DNA from: Halanaerobium polyolivorans
Lineage (GTDB): Bacteria; Bacillota; Halanaerobiia; Halanaerobiales; Halanaerobiaceae
NCBI RefSeq assembly: GCF_020711195.1
Contig: NZ_JAJFAT010000007.1
Span: 1 to 64,000 of the forward strand
Direction: 5' to 3'
Length of the DNA: 64,000 bases
The position numbers and the translations under genes were made by a program. Shown here piece by piece: positions 49,367 to 58,848 of this stretch (positions within the stretch are counted from its first letter, which is position 1; every line of letters begins with the position of its first letter). The notes beneath the pieces were generated by a model. The model had not been told where the DNA came from and made no database searches. It saw only the letters and a program-made list of their open reading frames with translations.

Positions 49367-49738
49367 ATGAGATTTAAATTTGCCACTATTGAGGTCAAGG
49401 ATATTGAGAAATCTTTTAAGTTCTATACTGATGTATTAGATCTTTCACTTGTGAGAAGGTTCAGTCCTAGAGAAGGAGTTGAGATCATCTTTTTAGAAGA
49501 TCGCCAGGGAAACCAATTGGAGCTGATTGAAGAGGAAGATGTCAAAAACTATATTGAAGCTAGGGCTTCAAAAGTCCAGCTTGGTTATGAAGTTGAGAGT
49601 TTAGAGAAAACAATGCGTTTTTTAGCATCACAATCTATAGAAATTGTTGGAGGCCCGGTTGATATCCAAACAGGCAGATTTATTACAATAGAAGATCCAG
49701 ATGGAGTTAGAATAGGTTTATTTGAAGAAAATAAATAG
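49367..49738 (+). CDS. VOC (glyoxalase/dioxygenase-fold) family protein
   Basis: A 123-residue single VOC domain with paired beta-alpha-beta-beta-beta modules: FKFATIEVKDIEKSFKFYTDVL at the start and FITIEDPDGVRIGLFEE at the end. Candidate metal ligands Glu appear in NQLELIEEE and IGLFEE, but the usual first His is replaced (ATIEV), so activity as a classical glyoxalase I is doubtful. A strong GGGGGGAG precedes the ATG. Function unknown; it lies in an accessory segment. Confidence 0.85.
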   Translation: MRFKFATIEVKDIEKSFKFYTDVLDLSLVRRFSPREGVEIIFLEDRQGNQLELIEEEDVKNYIEARASKVQLGYEVESLEKTMRFLASQSIEIVGGPVDIQTGRFITIEDPDGVRIGLFEENK

Positions 49739-49748
49739 CTTAATTTTC

Positions 49749-49785
49749 AAAGGGCTTCACTTTTAATTATTTAGTGGGGTCCTTT
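49749..49785 (+). other. Hairpin between VOC gene and trkH
   Basis: A 13-bp stem with three G-U pairs (49749-49761 with 49773-49785) and an 11-base loop. No clean T-run follows, so it is either a weak terminator or an RNA stability element. Confidence 0.5.
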
Positions 49786-49813
49786 CAAATTGTTAATTTT
49801 AGGAGGAAGACAG

Positions 49814-51303
49814 ATGATTAAGTCGGCTAGATTAAATACAATAATCCATTATTTAAGTTATCTGCTATTCATTTTAGCAGCTATTTTAAGTTTTCCTCTT
49901 ATACTTTCATTTGTATATGGTGAGGGTAGTGGTCTTTATCAGTCATATTATTATACTATGATATTATCTTTGCTAAGTGCTTTGCTTTTAAAAGTGGTGA
50001 GTAACAGAGGTAATAAAATAATTAATTTAACTACAGCTATGCAGCTTTGTGCAATTAGTTGGATTGTAATTTCTTTTTTTGGTGCTTTTCCCTTTGTATT
50101 TGCTTTAGAAAAATCATTGATCGATGCTTTTTTGAGTCAACAGCAGTTTTTACATCTGCTGGACTAACAGTTTTCACCGGTCTTGATTATATGCCGAATT
50201 CAATAATTTTTTGGCGGAGTTTAATGCAGTTTTTAGGTGGTCTTGGAATTTTAACTTTCTTTTTATTGATTTCTACTAGATCAGGAGGAGAAAGCTGGCA
50301 TTTTTTTAGTGCTGAAGGACATAAATATAATTTTTCTAGGCCTGTACCTAATATTTATCGGACAGTTAAAATACTATGGTCAATCTATATTATTTTTGTT
50401 ATAGCTGAAACAATAATTTTAAATTTATTGGGGCTTTCTTTTTTTGATGCTTTAACAATCAGTTTTGCCACTATCTCAACCGGTGGTTTTTCACATTATG
50501 ATCAAAGCATAGGTCATTTTGCTGCAAATGGCTATCAGTATTTTAGAATGATAGAATATATAATTATCTTTTTTATGTTTCTAGGTGGTGTTAACTTCTT
50601 ACTACATTTTCGATTATTTACTAAAGATTATGAAGAAATAAAAAACAATTCTGAGTTTAAAACGCTGCTTAAATTAATCTTTTATGGCACAATATTTATT
50701 AGCGTGATTATTATAATATTGAATACTGCAGTTGATAGTTCTGTAGAAGAGATTTTTCGTAAAAGCTTTTTTCAGGTTACTGCTATAATAACTACAACTG
50801 GTTTTAGCACAGAAGCTATAAATTCTTCTTTTTTTCCTGTAGCAGCCAGACAGTTATTTTTATTATTTATGTTGATTGGAGGTAGTGTTGGTTCTACCTC
50901 TGGAGGAATAAAGATTATGAGGCTTAATATTTTGCGGAGCCTATTTAAAAGAGAGGTTAAAAAGATCTATTATCCCAGACATGCTGTTTTACCTGTAACT
51001 GTAGATAAACAAATATTATCTAAAGATGAGATATATAGGTTAACCGGTCTTGTGACTTTTTGGTTGATTTTGATAGTTATTGGAGGGATTATTACAGCCC
51101 TATTTTCTGATTTAAATGGTCTGGAAGCTTATTCTACAATGTTTTCTGCTCTAGGGAATATTGGGCCATCTTTTGTTTCGGTTGAAAGAATGACTTCTCT
51201 TTCACCTCTGATTAAGTTTCTCTATATTATTGCTATGTTAGCAGGTAGATTAGAAATATTACCGCTGATCATCCTATTTTCAAGAAGAGCATGGAAGTCT
51301 TAA
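49814..51303 (+). pseudogene. TrkH/KtrB-type potassium transporter, frameshifted
   Basis: Two overlapping frames together encode one complete K+ transporter subunit of the Trk/Ktr family. The first frame (ATG 49814, after AGGAGG) runs through two helices and stops at 50167; the second carries the rest from FESTAVFTSAGLTVF to the end at 51303. They join at a run of six T (50128-50133): one extra T would give DAFFESTAVFTSAGL, the expected first pore segment. The later pore loops are ISFATISTGGFS, ITTTGFSTE and ALGNIGPSF, all intact. One missing base suggests a recent mutation, a homopolymer slip, or a sequencing error. No TrkA/KtrA gene is adjacent. Confidence 0.85.
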
Positions 51304-51313
51304 AAATTGTTTT

Positions 51314-51342
51314 TTGATATCTTAAAATATAATTGGTATAAT
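51314..51342 (+). promoter_or_regulatory. Promoter of SLH porin 3 leader
   Basis: TTGATA at 51314-51319, a 17-bp spacer and TATAAT at 51337-51342, close to a consensus sigma-A promoter. The predicted start near 51349 gives a leader of about 190 nt. Confidence 0.75.
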
Positions 51343-51395
51343 AAGTTTTAGTAATTGTATTATATTTCTAAATAAAATATCAGCATCAATATATG

Positions 51396-51540
51396 AAGGG
51401 GGGATGGCATAAGTAGACTTAATCAATATAATCTTTTTAAACAGAAGATGAGGTAACTAGGCAACTCATTTTCGCTGTTTGTAATGGTTATATTAAGTGC
51501 TTAAGTTTAATTTAAAGAAAAATAACTGGAGGTTAAAAAA
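51396..51540 (+). promoter_or_regulatory. Conserved structured 5' leader RNA, copy C (SLH porin 3)
   Basis: Third, more diverged copy. The loop element is 51450-51467 (GAG, GTAACTAGGCAA, CTC). The stems are kept with different bases: GAAGATGAG (51444-51452) with CTCATTTTC (51465-51473), AAACA (51439-51443) with TGTTT (51476-51480), AATATAATC (51425-51433) with GGTTATATT (51486-51494) and ACTTAA (51417-51422) with TTAAGT (51501-51506). Such base changes that preserve pairing support selection on RNA structure. The CCCCC tract of copies A and B is absent, and its ribosome-binding site is TGGAGG. Confidence 0.7.
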
Positions 51541-53379
51541 ATGAAGAAATTAACACTGATAACTGCTCTGCTTTTGGTATTTGCTTTAGCTTTACCGGTC
51601 TCAGCATCATTTTCTGATGTGCCAAGTGATCACTGGGCATATGATGCCATCGATACTCTAGCAGCTGCAGGTATAATAGAAGGTTATCCTGATGGGGAAT
51701 ACAAAGGTCAGGAAGCTATGACTCGTTATGAAATGGCAGTTATGGTAAATAGAGCCTTAGATAATATGATGGCTGAAATCGAAGGTAGAGATGATGGTTT
51801 AACATATCAGCAGGCTCAAGAAATTTACTCGATGGTAGAAGCTTATTTAGAAGCAAATATGCCGGAAGAGTTTACAGATGAGCAGCTGGAAGAAGTTAGT
51901 GAAATGACCGAAGCTCTGGTCTATGAGCTTAGAAATGAAATGAGATTATTAGGGGCAGATATAGATGTCTTAGTTGAAGATCTAGATGCTCTAGAGGCTA
52001 GAGTGGATGCTATGGATCTTCCTGAAGATAACATAGAGTTTGCTGTAACTGTAGAGAGCATTTTTGAGGTTGCAGATTATCCAGATACAGATGAAGAAGT
52101 AGCTGCAGCAATGAGATTATGGGCTGATGATGATGCTTTAGATTTGGATCTGCCAACTTATGATGGAGATATAGTTCTGCCTGGTGATACAAATTTTGAT
52201 CCTGATGCCGATGATTTTGATTGGCAGGATGGAGATGACCTTCCTTCTGAAAAGAGATTCTGGCAGGAAGTTGGCTTTGATGTTTATGGTAATTTAGGTA
52301 GAGCTGACTTTCATTTAGAACTCGATACTATTATGAATGTATTTACTGAAGAAAAAAGTGCATTTGACTATCAAGAAAATGATCAGGAAGATTTTCTGAT
52401 GGATACTGCTCTTTTAAAAGTTGATTATGAGGGAGAACTTTTTAATCAATTAAGAGCTGGAGATCTTTTAGATTATAGTATTGCTCCTTATTTTGTAGAT
52501 GATGAAGACCTGCAGGGGGTAGAAGTAACAGCTGATTATTATGGACTTGACTGGACATTCCTAACTGCTGGTTTTGGTGATGATGAAGTTGATGATATCT
52601 ATGGTATAAGTACTACTACTGCAGTTGATTTTGCTCTAGTTACTGCTAGTGTATATCATCTAAGAGGTACAGATGGTAAAACAACAAACTTTGCTCTAGC
52701 ACTTGATGAGATAGCTTTAACAGAAGCTATAACTTTAGGTGGAGAACTGGTCTTTAATGATTCTGAAGATGAGAACGATATTCTCTTTAATCTGGCCGGC
52801 GAATTTGCAGCAAGTGAAGATTTAACAGTATTTGCTGGTTTTGAAACAGTCGGTGAAGATTTCTATGCTTTTAAAGATGATCTAGCCGGGACTGAAGAAG
52901 CAAATAATGTTGATTATGATAAATTCGATCTGGGAGCAGAATATCTGCTAGATGCAAATAATACTATAACTGCTAATTATAGTCTGGTTCAAGCAGGTGA
53001 TAATTACACAGTTAATGATGAAGATGAGAATAATTTTGAGCTAGCTTTAGAAAATGTTTATGGTGATTTCTTAAATCATGCAGTTTTAGAGTTTACTCAA
53101 AATGATGGTTTTGTAGATGACCGTGATGTGAGAGTAATTGAACTTGGTACCGAATATAGCTGGGATGAAGTTACTACTCTAGGTGCAAGTTGGGTAAATA
53201 AAGATATTGATACTGATACAGGCACTGAAATAAATTATAATTATCTCAAAGGTCATTTAAACAGAGAACTATCAGAAAACACAGTTTGGAATGTAGAAGC
53301 TAAGTGGATAGATGGAGAATATGAAGATGTAGATGCAGATTCAAGTTCACTAACTACTTCTCTAGCAGTTAGCTTTTAA
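51541..53379 (+). CDS. SLH-domain porin 3 (OmpM-like)
   Basis: A 612-residue SLH porin: signal peptide (about 1-22), SLH domain (FSDVPSDHWAYDAIDTL ... GYPDGEYKGQEAMTRYEM), coiled-coil linker with its own sequence (EGRDDGLTYQQAQEIYSMVE), then the barrel from DLPSEKRFWQEVGFDVYGN to LAVSF. It is more distant from porins 1 and 2 than they are from each other, notably in the linker. It carries leader copy C and shares a bidirectional terminator with the opposing response regulator gene. Confidence 0.9.
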   Translation: MKKLTLITALLLVFALALPVSASFSDVPSDHWAYDAIDTLAAAGIIEGYPDGEYKGQEAMTRYEMAVMVNRALDNMMAEIEGRDDGLTYQQAQEIYSMVEAYLEANMPEEFTDEQLEEVSEMTEALVYELRNEMRLLGADIDVLVEDLDALEARVDAMDLPEDNIEFAVTVESIFEVADYPDTDEEVAAAMRLWADDDALDLDLPTYDGDIVLPGDTNFDPDADDFDWQDGDDLPSEKRFWQEVGFDVYGNLGRADFHLELDTIMNVFTEEKSAFDYQENDQEDFLMDTALLKVDYEGELFNQLRAGDLLDYSIAPYFVDDEDLQGVEVTADYYGLDWTFLTAGFGDDEVDDIYGISTTTAVDFALVTASVYHLRGTDGKTTNFALALDEIALTEAITLGGELVFNDSEDENDILFNLAGEFAASEDLTVFAGFETVGEDFYAFKDDLAGTEEANNVDYDKFDLGAEYLLDANNTITANYSLVQAGDNYTVNDEDENNFELALENVYGDFLNHAVLEFTQNDGFVDDRDVRVIELGTEYSWDEVTTLGASWVNKDIDTDTGTEINYNYLKGHLNRELSENTVWNVEAKWIDGEYEDVDADSSSLTTSLAVSF

Positions 53380-53401
53380 TTAAAACAATCAAGAAAAAAT
53401 T

Positions 53402-53435
53402 AACCACCTGGAGCTAATTCCCAGGTGGTTTTTTT
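53402..53435. terminator. Bidirectional terminator between porin 3 and response regulator
   Basis: AACCACCTGG (53402-53411) pairs perfectly with CCAGGTGGTT (53421-53430), with T residues to the right and a run of A residues to the left, so it can stop transcription from both sides. It overlaps the last codons of the minus-strand gene. Confidence 0.85.
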
Positions 53436-54259
53436 ATTTCTAATTTTTCTCTAATTAATTTTTGATATTTCTTTTGCTCAGCAAAATCTAAATTTGAAGA
53501 ATCATCTTTAATATCGACCGGAAAGGTAATATCATGAATCAAAAGATCTTTGTTTGTTTTATTATTTTCTTTTTTTAAGATTATTTCTTCAATTTTTTTG
53601 CGGAAAACTTTTCTGCCTTCTTTATCAGTTAAAGGCAGCAGAAAACATAATTCTTTATGACCAAGAAAATATACTCGATCTATATCTCTGATACTGCTTG
53701 TGATATCATTTTTTATTTCAATGATAGTATTTTTATCATCTATATTTTTAAAACTAATTTTGAGTAGAGATAATGCTAGAGCAGACCTTAAAGTTCTATT
53801 TAATTCTAGATTTAAATCTCTGTTGAATGAATTTAGCTGTTTAGTTAAATTTTCATTTAATCCTTTTTCTTTTCCCTCTTTATCTTGCTGCTCAAGAATT
53901 TTACTTAATTTTTTTAAAAGCATCTGATTGTCAAAAGGTTTTGCTATAAAGTCTTTTGCTCCTAATTCAACTGCTGTAGTAACAGTGCTTATTTTGTTTT
54001 CTCCACTCACAATAATTACATCGATTTCAGGATAGTTTTTTGTTAAATATTTTAAGACATCTAAACCGTTTTCTTCTTTTAGGTAAATATCTAAAAATAT
54101 GACATCTATCTTATTTAAAGGGAACTTCTCTAAAAAAGAATTGTTTCTAATAGTTTTAGCACTTTCTAATTCAAAAACTTTGTGGTTATCATAAAATAAA
54201 ATGTTCTTTATTCTTTTTCTTATCAGTGCTGCATCATCAATTATTAAAATATTAGCCAT
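53414..54259 (-). CDS. Response regulator with degenerate GGDEF-like output domain
   Basis: A 281-residue two-component regulator. The receiver domain (1-120) has the acidic pair in ILIIDDA, the phospho-acceptor Asp57 in VIFLDIYL, Ser85 in IIVSGE and Lys107 in AKPF. The C-terminal half (about 140-270) resembles a GGDEF fold, but the signature site reads LGHKELCFLLPL, so diguanylate cyclase activity is unlikely; it may be an adaptor or c-di-GMP sensor. AAGGAG lies before the ATG. It is downstream of the hybrid sensor gene on the same strand, 162 bp away, and is its probable partner. Confidence 0.85.
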   Translation of the reverse strand: MANILIIDDAALIRKRIKNILFYDNHKVFELESAKTIRNNSFLEKFPLNKIDVIFLDIYLKEENGLDVLKYLTKNYPEIDVIIVSGENKISTVTTAVELGAKDFIAKPFDNQMLLKKLSKILEQQDKEGKEKGLNENLTKQLNSFNRDLNLELNRTLRSALALSLLKISFKNIDDKNTIIEIKNDITSSIRDIDRVYFLGHKELCFLLPLTDKEGRKVFRKKIEEIILKKENNKTNKDLLIHDITFPVDIKDDSSNLDFAEQKKYQKLIREKLEIKKPPGN

Positions 54260-54421
54260 AATTATCTCCTTAATTTCAGCTTATTTTTATTGTTATCCAT
54301 AAATATTATCGTAAATTATTTATGAGAGTTAAAGCTTATTATAAGCTCTTAGAGCAGTTTAGAAGAGCTAGAGTTATATTTAATAACAGATATTTGCTTT
54401 TTGTTCTTTATTAGCTTAATT

Positions 54422-57400
54422 TTAAGAATTATTTTGCATCATTAGAGTAAATTCTTCAGCAAGTTCTGGATCAAATTGGCTGCCCGCGCATTTTTTTATT
54501 TCTGCCAGGGCTTTTTCTTTAGTTATGGCCTTGCTGTAGGGCCTTTCATTAGTCATTACATCATAAGCATCTATAATTGAAATTATTCTGGCTAAATATG
54601 GGATTTCTTTTCTTTTTAAGCCCCTGGGATAACCACTTCCATCCCATCTTTCGTGATGAGCATATATCTCTTCGGCTATTACAAAAAATTCTTTTGAAGA
54701 GCTTGCAATTTTATAACCTGTTTCAGGATGAGATTGCATTATTTCCCACTCTTTATTTGTTAAAGAATCTGCTTTATTTAATATTTCTTTATCTATAGTA
54801 ATTTTGCCAATATCATGTAAACTAGCAAGCAGAGATAATCTGTTTAATTTTAGATTACTTAAACCCAATCTTTTAGCAAACTTAGCAGCTAATTCTTTCA
54901 TCCTTAAAGTATGTTCTTTTGTTTCATTACTTTTTACCTCCAGGCTATTTAATAGCCCTTTAACTATTTTACTTTTAGTACTGCGGCTTTCTAATAATTT
55001 ATTTTGGTACATATTATCGTCAGCTTTTTTCAAAACACTATTTATATTTTGACTTGATTTAGTTTTAGAGGCTGTACCTAATGCTATTGAAACTGTTAAT
55101 TCATCATCTGCAGTTTCTTTTGTTTTTGCTTTGATTCTATCTATTATTTTTTGAGCAATTTCATTTTTTGTTTTAGTTAATAATATTACAAACTCATCTC
55201 CACCATAACGAGCTATTATATCTTCATCTCTTGTTTCTTCTTTTAGTAATTCAGCACTTTTGATAAGCAGCTGATCTCCTTTTTCATGGCCTAAAGAGTC
55301 ATTAATAAGTTTTAAGCCATTGATGTCTGCCATAATAAAGCTGATTGGCAGCTGTCTTTTGGTATCAAGTCTTTCTAATTCTGCTTCAAAAAAACGTCTA
55401 TTATAGAGACCTGTTAAACTATCATTAAAACTCAGCTCAATTATTCTTTGATTATTTAAATGTTTAGCAAAAGCATTTTTAATAACATCAGTAAATATTT
55501 TTAAAGAACGAATATTTTCTTTGCTAAATTTGATCATTTCGACTTTATAATCGAAGCCAAAACAGCCGAATAGATTGTTATCGATAAACATTGGAATAAC
55601 AATTAATGAATCAATACCATAAGTTTTTAAAAATCCTTTTTCTGCTTTAGCATCAGCTGGCAGCTCAGATACATCTTTAATATTTATAATTTCATCATTT
55701 GATAGTTTTTTTGTCCACCAGGAATAATTATCTAGAGGCATACTTTTTATATCATCCTTAATAGATTTTATATTTTCAGCACACCAATCATGGCTATAAT
55801 ACATAAGTTTTTCTGTTTGTGAAAGCTGAAATATAAAACTTCTATCTACATTGAAAAACTTCGCTATCTTTTTTAAGGCTTTATTTAATTTCCTGTCTAT
55901 ATTTGCAGAATTAACTTCAAATAATAATCTGGATATTTCGGCAAGAGTTTTTTGAAACTGAAGTTGAAAATTCAATTTTTTACGCTGTTTTTTCTTTTCA
56001 GTGATATCCCTTTGTATTCCACTATAGGCATAAATTTCTCCTTGGTTATTTTTTATTGGTGTTATTTTAAACTCACAGACAAATGTGGAGCCATCTTTTC
56101 TTTTGTTTAAATACTCACCGTTATAAGTTTCCCCAGCTGATATTTTATCATACAGTTCTTGCTGGATTTTATCTGCTGATGGCTCAACATTAAATATATC
56201 TGGAGTTTTATTTTTTAATTCATCTAAGTTATAGCCAAATAGCTTTTCAGTAGCTTGATTAATATATTTTATTTTGAATTCATCATCAGTTAACATTACT
56301 GAATCTGATACATTTTTCATTGCATTAGCTAAAAAAGTAATTTCTTTTTCCTGCTCTTTTCTTTCCGTGATATCTAAACCCATAGATTGAAATCCTTTTA
56401 TATTACCTTCTTCATCATAGATTGGGTAGTCAGTCCATTCATGCCAAATATTTTTACCATTTTCAGACAATATTTGTGTTGATAAGTGATTTCTGCTTCA
56501 TTTTCGGCAAGCTTTTCAAGATGCTTTAATATCATATCATGTCTTTTCTCAGGGATAAAGCTAAGAAATTTTTTGCCTAAAAGTTCTTTTCTGTTTTTAG
56601 CCAAATTTCTACAGTAGGCATCATTTACATATGTTAAAGTTGTGTCAGGTAAAAATCTACAAATCATTTCTTTCTGTGTTTTCACAATATTTTCATACAT
56701 TTCTTTAGTAGAGATTAGTTCTGTTTCCGTTTTTTTGCGGTCAGTAATATCCATTATGAAACCTACTATTTTTTTGCCGCTATCATTATCTACTACACCT
56801 GCTAATTCTTTTACCCATCTTGTTGTCCCATCTTTTTTAATTATTCTGTGCTCATATTTTAGTTGAATATCTTTTTGTAGATTTAATATAGGTTGATTTT
56901 TTTTGATTACATAATCTTTATCTTCAGGATGTATTCTTTTTAAAAAAGCATCAAATGTACCTTCAAATTCACCTTCATCAAGCCCAAAAACTGCTTCACA
57001 TTCTTTAGACCAATACAATGATCCATTAATAACATCATATTCCCACAGTCCAGCATTGGCAAAGTTTAATGCTTGGCCAAATCTTTTTTTATAAGTTTCA
57101 AGTTCTTTTTCCATCAGCTTATAATCTGTTATCTCATCTATTATTATTTGTGCTCCTGTAATTTCTTCTTTTTCATCTATAGCTTTAATAAAAACCTTGC
57201 TCCAAAAATGTTCTCCCCATAAAGATACATATTCCATTTCAAAAATTTTTGTTTCACCAGTTTTTAAACACTCTTTAAGTTTTGTAGAGAACTGAGTGTT
57301 TTTTAATAAATAAAAATCCAACAGATTTATTTTTTTGCTTGCTTCTCTGCCAGGAGAACCGAGAAGTACTAGTACATGATCATTTAAATAATTTATATTT

Positions 57401-57465
57401 CCCTTTAAATCACATGTTATTATACCAACTGGAGCTTTTTTAGTTAATAATTGATATCTACTCAT
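54422..57465 (-). pseudogene. Multi-PAS, GAF, GGDEF, HD-GYP signalling protein, frameshifted
   Basis: Two frames on the minus strand make one large c-di-GMP enzyme. The first part (57465 to 56398, 355 codons) contains PAS domains ending ITDYKLMEKE and MDITDRKKTE and most of a third. The second (from about 56470 to 54422) completes it (NIWHEWTDYPIYDEEG), then has another PAS, a GAF-like domain, GGDEF (ARYGGDEFVILLT with the RDED inhibitory-site motif upstream) and HD-GYP (LHDIGKITI, HHERWDGSGYPRGL). The break is near 56468-56475; one extra base would give QHKYLSENGKNIWHEW. Both catalytic domains are intact, so a separately translated C-terminal piece could still work. The N-terminus has no transmembrane helix. 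Confidence 0.82.
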
Positions 57466-57788
57466 TTTAACAGATCACCACCAATAGCAATATTAATTGA
57501 AGCATAATCGCTAGTTATATTTGGAAACTCTTTTGAAAAACTATTAAAATAATTTGATATTAAATTTTCTAAACATTATCAGAGAACTTACATTATTTAT
57601 TTCGATGAAAACCACAATAATCCTTTAAAAAATTATAAATATTTGATTAATTGACAAAATAAAACATTTTAAATAGATTTTTTTAGTTGTGAAAATATCT
57701 AGCTTAAAAAAAAATAAATAAAGGAATTAATACAAATATGGTGAATATAGTTATATTAACTTAAAAATGTAAAAGATAGGTGAATTTT
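57466..57788. other. Gene-free divergent intergenic region
   Basis: About 320 bp of very AT-rich DNA between the minus-strand sensor and the plus-strand pilin array. Apart from the promoter at 57651-57679 and ribosome-binding sites at both edges I see no gene, repeat or RNA structure. Confidence 0.6.
57651..57679 (+). promoter_or_regulatory. Promoter of the pilin-LRR array
   Basis: A perfect -35 TTGACA at 57651-57656, a 17-bp spacer and TAGATT at 57674-57679, about 110 bp upstream of the first pilin-like gene. Confidence 0.6.
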
Positions 57789-58697
57789 ATGCTAAGAACA
57801 ATTTGTTTTATTAAAAAAGACAATTCTGCTTTCACAATGATCGAGCTTTTAGTAGTTATAGCAGTTTTAGGTATTTTGGCTTCTATTGCTGTACCAAGAA
57901 TGTCGGGAGTAACAGAAAGAGCAAGACTAGCTGTTGATCAAGCTGCAGTAAGAAATCTAAACAGTGTAACTTCGGTTTATAGATCATCTAAACATTCAGA
58001 TCCATTTATCGATCAAGCTAATACAAATCAATCTCTGCTGCAGATATTAGCAGATAATGATTATATTCCAGATAATTTTGAACCTCAAAGTGAAAATATT
58101 GAGTTTGCCTGGCTTTTTGAAGAAGAAAGATGGTCTTTATTTTCTTTATCTGGAGGAGGCGCATTTTTAACTTTAGATGATTTAGTTGATAATTATATTC
58201 ATACTGATGGAGAATATACTGGTGTTTTAGGTTTTAGGCCTGGAAATCATACCAGATACGCTGGCAATGCTACTGAAATTTTTATTCCCAACGAAATAGA
58301 TGATCAAGAAATAAGCGGTATTTACCAGAGGTTTTTTAAAGAAAAAAACCTGTCATCTGTAAGTTTTGAAGCAGGAAGTGAAATTAAAAAAATACATAAT
58401 CAAGCATTTCGATCTAATAATTTAGAAAAAATGGAACTTCCTCAAAATTTAGAAGAAATACATTGGTCAGCTTTTAGAGATAATAATTTAATTGAAATCA
58501 ATTTACCAGCAAGCTTAAATAAAATTGCTGGAGATGCATTTAACGGCAATGATTTAGCCAAAATTACTATAGCTTCAACAGAAGTAGATATTGGAGATTA
58601 TGCTTTTGGAGATAATACAGATCAATTTAGAGAAGAATACGAAAATAATGGTGCTGGAACTTATATTTGGGATGGAGAAAATTGGATTAAAGAATAA
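57789..58697 (+). CDS. Type IV pilin N-terminus fused to BspA-like leucine-rich repeats, copy 1
   Basis: A 302-residue protein. The prepilin signal is SAFTMIELLVVIAVLGILA (about 15-33), with Glu5 of the mature form present but Ala instead of Gly before the cut. A pilin-like region (to about 130) leads to BspA/LRR_5 repeats (about 190-270): SEIKKIHNQAF, LPQNLEEIHWSAF, LPASLNKIAGDAF, VDIGDYAFGDN. The chain ends with a GTYIWDGENWIKE tail. ATG 57789 follows AGGTGA. BspA repeats act in surface binding, so this may be a pilus-tip or surface adhesin. No pilus machinery is in the window. Confidence 0.85.
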   Translation: MLRTICFIKKDNSAFTMIELLVVIAVLGILASIAVPRMSGVTERARLAVDQAAVRNLNSVTSVYRSSKHSDPFIDQANTNQSLLQILADNDYIPDNFEPQSENIEFAWLFEEERWSLFSLSGGGAFLTLDDLVDNYIHTDGEYTGVLGFRPGNHTRYAGNATEIFIPNEIDDQEISGIYQRFFKEKNLSSVSFEAGSEIKKIHNQAFRSNNLEKMELPQNLEEIHWSAFRDNNLIEINLPASLNKIAGDAFNGNDLAKITIASTEVDIGDYAFGDNTDQFREEYENNGAGTYIWDGENWIKE

Positions 58698-58723
58698 GAA
58701 AATATTAATTAAATTTACTCTAA

Positions 58724-58752
58724 AAAAACTTTATAATTTGTAAAAAGTTTTT
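58724..58752 (+). terminator. Possible AT-rich terminator after pilin copy 1
   Basis: AAAAACTTT (58724-58732) pairs with AAAGTTTTT (58744-58752) across an 11-base loop. It is weak and A-T only. Confidence 0.35.
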
Positions 58753-58848
58753 AATATCTAAGCCAATATGTTGGGTTCAAAAGACAAGTTTTGATGTCAA
58801 AGCTATCAGATGCTTATTATATTTAATCAAATCACAGAGGGTGTGATT

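Noticed and set aside
43331-51540. Assignment of the porin leaders to a known riboswitch (c-di-GMP-I, c-di-GMP-II, cobalamin, SAM, glycine, guanidine, THF)
   Set aside because: None of the consensus cores I remember for these classes is present; a covariance-model search would be needed to exclude remote members.
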